From: Spirosoma terrae
GTDB lineage: Bacteria > Bacteroidota > Bacteroidia > Cytophagales > Spirosomataceae
Reading direction: 5' to 3'
Assembly: GCF_010435915.1 (NCBI RefSeq)
Contig: NZ_JAAFZH010000007.1
Span: 239,595 to 303,594 of the forward strand
Length of the DNA: 64,000 nt
Positions 59,563-64,000 of the stretch are shown piece by piece. Position 1 is the stretch's first letter. Every line of letters starts with the position of its first letter. A model generated the notes under the pieces. The model ran no database searches. It was not told where the DNA came from and was given only the letters and a program-made list of their open reading frames with translations. The position numbers were made by a program, and so were the translations under genes.

Positions 59563-60321
59563 TCAGAGCGTAACGTTACGTCGCCAGTTATCGAGTAAAA
59601 TAGCGGTAGCAATACCCACATTCAGCGATTCAGCGTCGCCATACTTCGGAATGGTTACCTTTTGCGTTACGTATTGCTCAACCTCTGGCCGAATCCCATT
59701 CGATTCGTTCCCCATGATCAGATACCCGGAATGCTGGAAGGGCAATGTATGAACATCCTCTCCTTCCAGAAACGCGCCATATACTACGCTGCCGTTGACC
59801 GACGATTGTTTCAGGAAGTCAACAATATCGCCATACCACCAGTTTACCCGTGTAAAAGACCCTTTACTGGCCGATATGACCTTTGGATTATAGACATCGG
59901 CGGTAGTTTCTGAGCAAAGAATTTTACGAATCCCATACCAGTCAGCAATGCGAAGAATCGTCCCCAAATTTCCCGGATCACGAATATCATCCAATATCAG
60001 CGCAATTTCACCGGATTCAGCCAATAGGGGAATGTTCTCTTTCGTTTTCACTACAGCCAGTGCAGCATTGTTGCTTTCCAACGTACCAATCCGTTCGAGT
60101 TCGGCCACTGACACGATTTCAACAGGTTTTCGTTGGCGGTCTATCAGCCGAGTGTTTTCTTTGTAAAAGGCTTCAGTGGTTATGAGCACTTCGATCTGGA
60201 AATCAGACAAAATAACCTCCTGAACGCTTTTGGCTCCTTCTACCAAAAAAGCCCCGTACTGCTGGCGGTACTTTTTCTGGTGAAGTGACTGAATATATTT
60301 GATTTGATTTTTTGAAAGCAT
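59563..60321 (-). CDS. SpoU-family tRNA/rRNA 2'-O-methyltransferase
   Basis: 252 residues from the ATG at 60321, which opens MLSKNQIKYIQSLHQKKYR; an in-frame start at 60366 would add a leader inside the opposite gene. N-terminal RNA-binding L30-like domain (~1-90), then the SPOUT knot: IALILDDIRDPGNLGTILRI, LIMGNESNGI and AESLNVGIATAILL. It methylates 2'-OH of a ribose in 23S rRNA or tRNA (TrmH/RlmB group). Its start codon and that of the divergent tamL gene share the CATG at 60319-60322. Confidence 0.92.
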   Translation of the reverse strand: MLSKNQIKYIQSLHQKKYRQQYGAFLVEGAKSVQEVILSDFQIEVLITTEAFYKENTRLIDRQRKPVEIVSVAELERIGTLESNNAALAVVKTKENIPLLAESGEIALILDDIRDPGNLGTILRIADWYGIRKILCSETTADVYNPKVISASKGSFTRVNWWYGDIVDFLKQSSVNGSVVYGAFLEGEDVHTLPFQHSGYLIMGNESNGIRPEVEQYVTQKVTIPKYGDAESLNVGIATAILLDNWRRNVTL

Positions 60322-62953
60322 GAAGAGAGGATATGATGTAGTACGTACGATGTATGATAGGCTCAATTTCTATCCATCATCAATCACACATCATACATCA
60401 ATACTAGTTTTTATTTGTTTAACACTTCTTTCGTCGGGTTGCCTGAGTACCAAGAAGCTACGTAACAACGGTTACCTCCTAACAGCCCAAACGGTTCGGG
60501 GAAATAAACGGATTCCAACTGAAGACCTGGAAAGTTTAATCCCCCAAAAACCCAACCGACGCATCCTTGGCTTACCCATAACGCCACCTCTCTGGTTCTA
60601 TTTATTTGGCCTGCGCCGTTATAACCGCGATGTTGTCGTTCGTGAGCTGGAAGCCAAAACTAACGAATTTGAGCAGCAAAGCCAGCAACTGGTTAACCAG
60701 CCCCAGGCACTCAAGAAGCTGAACCGACGTTTTAGCCGACAAGCAAAACGGTTACGCCAAAAAGCGGAAGAAGGGAATTTCTGGATGCGCAACCTGGGTG
60801 AGCCACCTTCCTACTTTGCCGAAAGCGATGCCCAGGCGAATACAGCAAAAATGCAGAAATATCTGGCCGATAAAGGTTTTTTCCACGGTAAAGCCGCTTA
60901 TACGTTAGACACGTTACGTCGACGTCAGATCCGGGTCAACTACCACATCACTGAAAATGCCGGATTTTATCTGAGAAACATCACCTACGAAATTGCCGAT
61001 CCCAGAGTCGACTCGATTGTCCGGGGCTCCTTGTCTACCTCGAAACTAAAAACAGGCGACCGGTTCGATCTTGAAACGCTGGCCAATGAAAAAAACCGCA
61101 TCGAATCGCTACTGAAGGATAATGGATATTATACCTTTTCCAGACAGTATATACCAGTTACTGATATCGACACAACGCGCCGGGGTGCCGATCGCCTTCC
61201 CGAGGCCGATACCTTGTATCGCCATCTGGACCTTTATTTACAGATCCTGAACCCACCTGGGCAGTCTGCTCATCCGATTTACCGGATCGGCGACGTAGAG
61301 GTCAGGATCAGTCCAGAAGAACTGCAACCCTCTCAACCACAAATTCGGCTCGATACGATCAAACGTAATGGCATTACGTATCTGTTGGGTGGACGTAATA
61401 TGTCGTCACGGCTCCTGGACAGTAAGATTTTTCTTCGGCCGGGCGCCTTATATAGTCAGACGAATTACCGGGAAACACAGCGCTCTCTGTTTCTGCTAAA
61501 CCAGTTCAAATTTGTCAACCTGAACTTCGTGGACTCAACAGGAAGACGTCTTCGTACATTAATAACGGCCAGTCCACTGGATAAATACGAGGCCACCGCT
61601 GAGAGTGGCGTCACGGTGCTTTATCAGGGACAAGGTTATCCTGGCGGGTTCGGGAATCTTACCTTCCGAGTTCGGAATTTATTTGGAGGGTTAGAGACTT
61701 TTGAGACGAGCGCTCGTTTTGGAATAGAAGCCCAAACAGGATTTGTCCCTGACCCGAATTCGAATCAGCGCGTTTATTCATCGCAGGAATTAGGATTAAG
61801 TAGTTCGTTGATTTTTCCACAGATTATTTTCCCTAGCCGGTTACGTTTTCTTTTCAGTAAGTACAACCCACGTACACAGGTCAGTCTTGGGTATTCTAAC
61901 ACAATTCGTCCTGATTACACACGCTCCACCCTTCGAGCCACAACTAGTTATAGCTGGCAAATTTCCCCAACTAAACAGTTTAACTTTTTCATAGCTGACA
62001 TTAACCTCATCAATGCTGGCAGAGGTACAAATCAGAGAATTAGTGATGACTTCTATAGACAACTAGATTCATTAGGAGATCAAGGTAGTACGATTAAGCT
62101 CAGTTTTCGACGATCGTTTGCGTCTGGCATTAGTATGGCTTATACATACAATACCAACGTAACGGGACAAAACAAACGCGCCAGCTTTTTACGAACAGTG
62201 GCAGAATCGGGTGGAACTACGTTGAATTTCTTCTCTGCTCAGGAACTGAATCGCATTTTTCGTCCAACTGATTCAACTGGCCTCCAATATTACAAGTACC
62301 TACGTTTGAATGTCGACTACCGTTATTATATGCCACTACGGGCTCGAACAACCTTAGCTTTCCGCATAAATACTGGTATGGCTTATGGCTATGGCCCTGA
62401 TGGTGGTCCTGTTCCCTATGAGAAGTTTTTTTTCGCTGGAGGTAGTAACAGTGTTCGGGCCTGGCTGCCCCGACGATTAGGTCCCGGAGCAGCTTATCCT
62501 TTCAACAGCGGCTCAAATCAACCATCTATGACCGATAATGGCCAGTTAATTTATTTATTTGAGCAACCGGGTAATATTTTGATAGAGGGATCGGCTGAAC
62601 TTAGAGGCAGACTGTTCCATTTGTTTGCGGACATAAACGGAGCTCTTTTTGTCGACTTTGGCAATGTCTGGACGCTACGGAACAGCTCAAGTCGCCCTGG
62701 CTCCGCCTTTCAGCTTGACACCTTTCTGCCGCAAATAGCAGTTGGTACCGGCGTTGGTTTACGCTTTGATTTTTCGTTTTTCGTTATCCGTTTCGATGGT
62801 GGAGTCAAAGTCTGGGACCCAGCCCGACAAGCCATTGCGGTAGAAGGCGGCATAGAGGATCAGCGCTTTATATTACCCAAGTTTTCACTGAAGCAGCTTT
62901 CGAGCGGGCCTAATCCCCTCATCATTAATTTCGGTATCGGTTACCCTTTCTAG
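60320..62953 (+). CDS. tamL: TamL-type lipoprotein, BamA-superfamily outer-membrane protein
   Basis: 877 residues from the ATG at 60320, or 867 from M11 (60350). A signal peptide with lipobox LLSSGCLSTKK makes it the lipidated form of TamA known as TamL in Bacteroidota. After a short coiled region come POTRA-like units (~70-360; QKYLADKGFFHGKAAYTLD, IESLLKDNGYYTFSRQY), then a 16-stranded Omp85 barrel (~430-877) with the L6-loop signature FFAGGSNSVRAWLPRRLG. It helps insert outer-membrane proteins with TamB. The barrel half (about 61.7-62.7 kb) is more AT-rich than the POTRA half. Confidence 0.9.
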   Translation: MKRGYDVVRTMYDRLNFYPSSITHHTSILVFICLTLLSSGCLSTKKLRNNGYLLTAQTVRGNKRIPTEDLESLIPQKPNRRILGLPITPPLWFYLFGLRRYNRDVVVRELEAKTNEFEQQSQQLVNQPQALKKLNRRFSRQAKRLRQKAEEGNFWMRNLGEPPSYFAESDAQANTAKMQKYLADKGFFHGKAAYTLDTLRRRQIRVNYHITENAGFYLRNITYEIADPRVDSIVRGSLSTSKLKTGDRFDLETLANEKNRIESLLKDNGYYTFSRQYIPVTDIDTTRRGADRLPEADTLYRHLDLYLQILNPPGQSAHPIYRIGDVEVRISPEELQPSQPQIRLDTIKRNGITYLLGGRNMSSRLLDSKIFLRPGALYSQTNYRETQRSLFLLNQFKFVNLNFVDSTGRRLRTLITASPLDKYEATAESGVTVLYQGQGYPGGFGNLTFRVRNLFGGLETFETSARFGIEAQTGFVPDPNSNQRVYSSQELGLSSSLIFPQIIFPSRLRFLFSKYNPRTQVSLGYSNTIRPDYTRSTLRATTSYSWQISPTKQFNFFIADINLINAGRGTNQRISDDFYRQLDSLGDQGSTIKLSFRRSFASGISMAYTYNTNVTGQNKRASFLRTVAESGGTTLNFFSAQELNRIFRPTDSTGLQYYKYLRLNVDYRYYMPLRARTTLAFRINTGMAYGYGPDGGPVPYEKFFFAGGSNSVRAWLPRRLGPGAAYPFNSGSNQPSMTDNGQLIYLFEQPGNILIEGSAELRGRLFHLFADINGALFVDFGNVWTLRNSSSRPGSAFQLDTFLPQIAVGTGVGLRFDFSFFVIRFDGGVKVWDPARQAIAVEGGIEDQRFILPKFSLKQLSSGPNPLIINFGIGYPF
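60331..60399. repeat. Dispersed palindromic repeat, copy B
   Basis: Bases 60331-60347 are the exact inverse of 29231-29247 (copy A). GATGTATGAT (60349-60358) pairs with ATCATACATC (60390-60399). It sits over the tamL start and therefore casts doubt on which ATG is used. Confidence 0.55.
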
Positions 62954-63256
62954 TCGGCGAAGTTCGTATACAACAATGTTCTTATTGCTATAAAAAAGGC
63001 TACCGTCCAATAAATATTAACCCTACACTTCCTATACTGTATCGTTAAACAAAAACCTGCCATACACAGGTATTAGTATCAACACATATTAGAATATTTA
63101 TATACAATAAGCTATTTAGGACTATAAATTCTAGTTTTGTTTAACATCCCTTTTGCCTCCTCCCTGCTTAACGGCTACGGCTGAACTGTATACTCAGGAA
63201 AATCCTTGTTACCTTTATATACGTACTTGTAACCTGATTAATGCTAAAAAATTTCT
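62954..63256. other. Intergenic region between tamL and the second ECF sigma gene
   Basis: About 300 bp. A perfect -7 box TAGTTTTG lies at 63132-63139 (plus strand), though 118 bp before the sigma start and without a well-placed TTTG partner. No gene or RNA recognised. Confidence 0.4.
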
Positions 63257-63790
63257 ATGAAACATGCGGCATCGTCCGATATAACCCACCAACAGGACAC
63301 ATCTACCGACTCGTTTGACATTCTGTATAATCAATACGTCAAGAAAGTATTTCAAAAGTGTCTTTCGATGACGAAGGATTCAGATATAGCTCAGGATTAT
63401 ACGCAGGACATTTTCATTAAAGCATTCACCAAACTGGATACCTTTAAGAATCGCTCCAGTTTTTCAACCTGGCTATTTTCTATTACCCATAACTATTGCC
63501 TCGATCAATTAAAGATCAGCAAACGAAATCCGGCTGAACGTATTTCCAACGAGCTTGAATTCAACTTAATAGATTCTGATTACCAGGAGTCTACTGACTT
63601 TCAACTGCAGCAGTTAGAACAACTGCTAGCGTATATGCCAGCTGACGAAGTAACCCTTCTCAGACTTAAGCATGAGTATAATTTCACTATTAAACAGCTC
63701 AGCGAACGGTATCAGATTTCGGAAAGTGCCATCAAAATGCGGCTAAAACGTAGTCGCGATAGACTCCTGTCTTTGTATCAAGCCAGCTAG
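63257..63790 (+). CDS. ECF-type RNA polymerase sigma factor (second)
   Basis: 177 residues. Region 2 (~20-90; LYNQYVKKVFQKCLSM, AQDYTQDIFIKAFTKLDTF, FSTWLFSITHNYCLDQLK) and region 4 (~125-172; VTLLRLKHEYNFTIKQLSERY, SESAIKMRLKRSRDRL) define an ECF sigma factor. It belongs to the large Bacteroidota group often followed by an anti-sigma gene, which would lie off the right edge. Its gene ends 210 bp before the window end. Confidence 0.9.
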   Translation: MKHAASSDITHQQDTSTDSFDILYNQYVKKVFQKCLSMTKDSDIAQDYTQDIFIKAFTKLDTFKNRSSFSTWLFSITHNYCLDQLKISKRNPAERISNELEFNLIDSDYQESTDFQLQQLEQLLAYMPADEVTLLRLKHEYNFTIKQLSERYQISESAIKMRLKRSRDRLLSLYQAS

Positions 63791-63805
63791 TATGATACAG
63801 GGTTG

Positions 63806-63844
63806 ATACGTAATAGCTTTGTCTTCGAATGCTGCCTTACGTAT
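63806..63844 (+). terminator. ATACGTAA/TTACGTAT hairpin after the second ECF sigma gene
   Basis: ATACGTAA (63806-63813) pairs perfectly with TTACGTAT (63837-63844), 15 bp after the stop. The stem contains TACGTA on both arms. It is followed by no clear gene before 64000; an ATG at 63994 might begin the next one. Confidence 0.4.
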
Positions 63845-64000
63845 TAAGGCTTTAATTGATCTCTTTTTGTAAACTTCTAATCGTATTGAAGCAGAGTCAT
63901 TATCGATGATAATGGCTGGTGGTAGTATCTATATACGTAAAGCTCTCCTTTTTTACTTGTCACTTTCCTGGCCGTAGAGCCTAAACCTAAATCATGGCTT

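Noticed and set aside
1..64000. CRISPR arrays, tRNA/rRNA genes, prophage or IS elements
   Set aside because: No regularly spaced repeats, no cloverleaf-like segments, and no transposase, integrase or phage structural protein were found.

Overview
The window looks like a chromosomal segment of a Bacteroidota bacterium of the order Cytophagales, most likely Spirosoma or a close relative. This placement is inferred from gene content: a TamL-type lipoprotein, LytTR and NarL/LuxR regulators, many SpII lipoproteins, PKD/pre-peptidase-C-like repeat proteins, membrane-anchored AraC regulators, a viroplasmin-RNase HI fusion and -33 TTTG / -7 TAnnTTTG promoters. No rRNA, tRNA, CRISPR array, insertion sequence or prophage was recognised. 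About 50 genes are supported.

Layout. 1-1454: the N-terminal part of a large SdrD-B-like secreted protein that runs off the left edge, followed by a 1.1 kb gene-poor AT-rich stretch. 2.6-6.6 kb: a CarboxypepD-like envelope protein, lpxH, an OmpA-family protein and a lipoprotein. 6.7-10.1 kb: a NarL-type response regulator and a TPR histidine kinase around a membrane protein. 10.3-16.7 kb: a eukaryote-like signalling cassette in one direction (FHA-TM-trypsin protease, Ser/Thr kinase, PP2C phosphatase, second Ser/Thr kinase, beta-barrel). 16.7-29.9 kb: mostly minus-strand metabolic and housekeeping genes (bioB, acyltransferase, J-domain protein, PQQ-type quinoprotein, AraC regulator, sppA, ppa, a GT2 glycosyltransferase, trmN6-like methyltransferase, RNase HI). 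30-36 kb: a minus-strand run of envelope lipoproteins with PKD and PPC-like repeats and a TolB-like propeller, headed by a LytTR regulator. 36.3-37.9 kb: a PAS-LuxR regulator facing a putative GNAT-fold synthase. 38.3-44.4 kb: a four-gene operon of ECF sigma factor, putative anti-sigma/TPR membrane protein, caspase-like lipoprotein and secreted TPR-CHAT protease. This is the best candidate for an undescribed system. 44.4-64 kb: housekeeping and transport genes (MBL hydrolases, pepT, SGNH hydrolase, gluconate-type permease, an orphan McrC-like nuclease, folE-queD, MFS sugar transporter, LolC/E-like permease, rbfA, queuosine-precursor transporter, SpoU methyltransferase, tamL) and a second ECF sigma factor.

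Two features tie the window together. Long near-perfect hairpins sit at most gene 3' ends, several built on the sequence TACGTA, which is strongly over-represented here. Gene-regulatory dyads can also be read directly: a perfect Bacteroidota promoter for the TPR kinase lies next to an ACCTGTA-N6-TACAGGT palindrome, and a dyad of the same 7-6-7 geometry overlaps the -7 box of the cognate response regulator.
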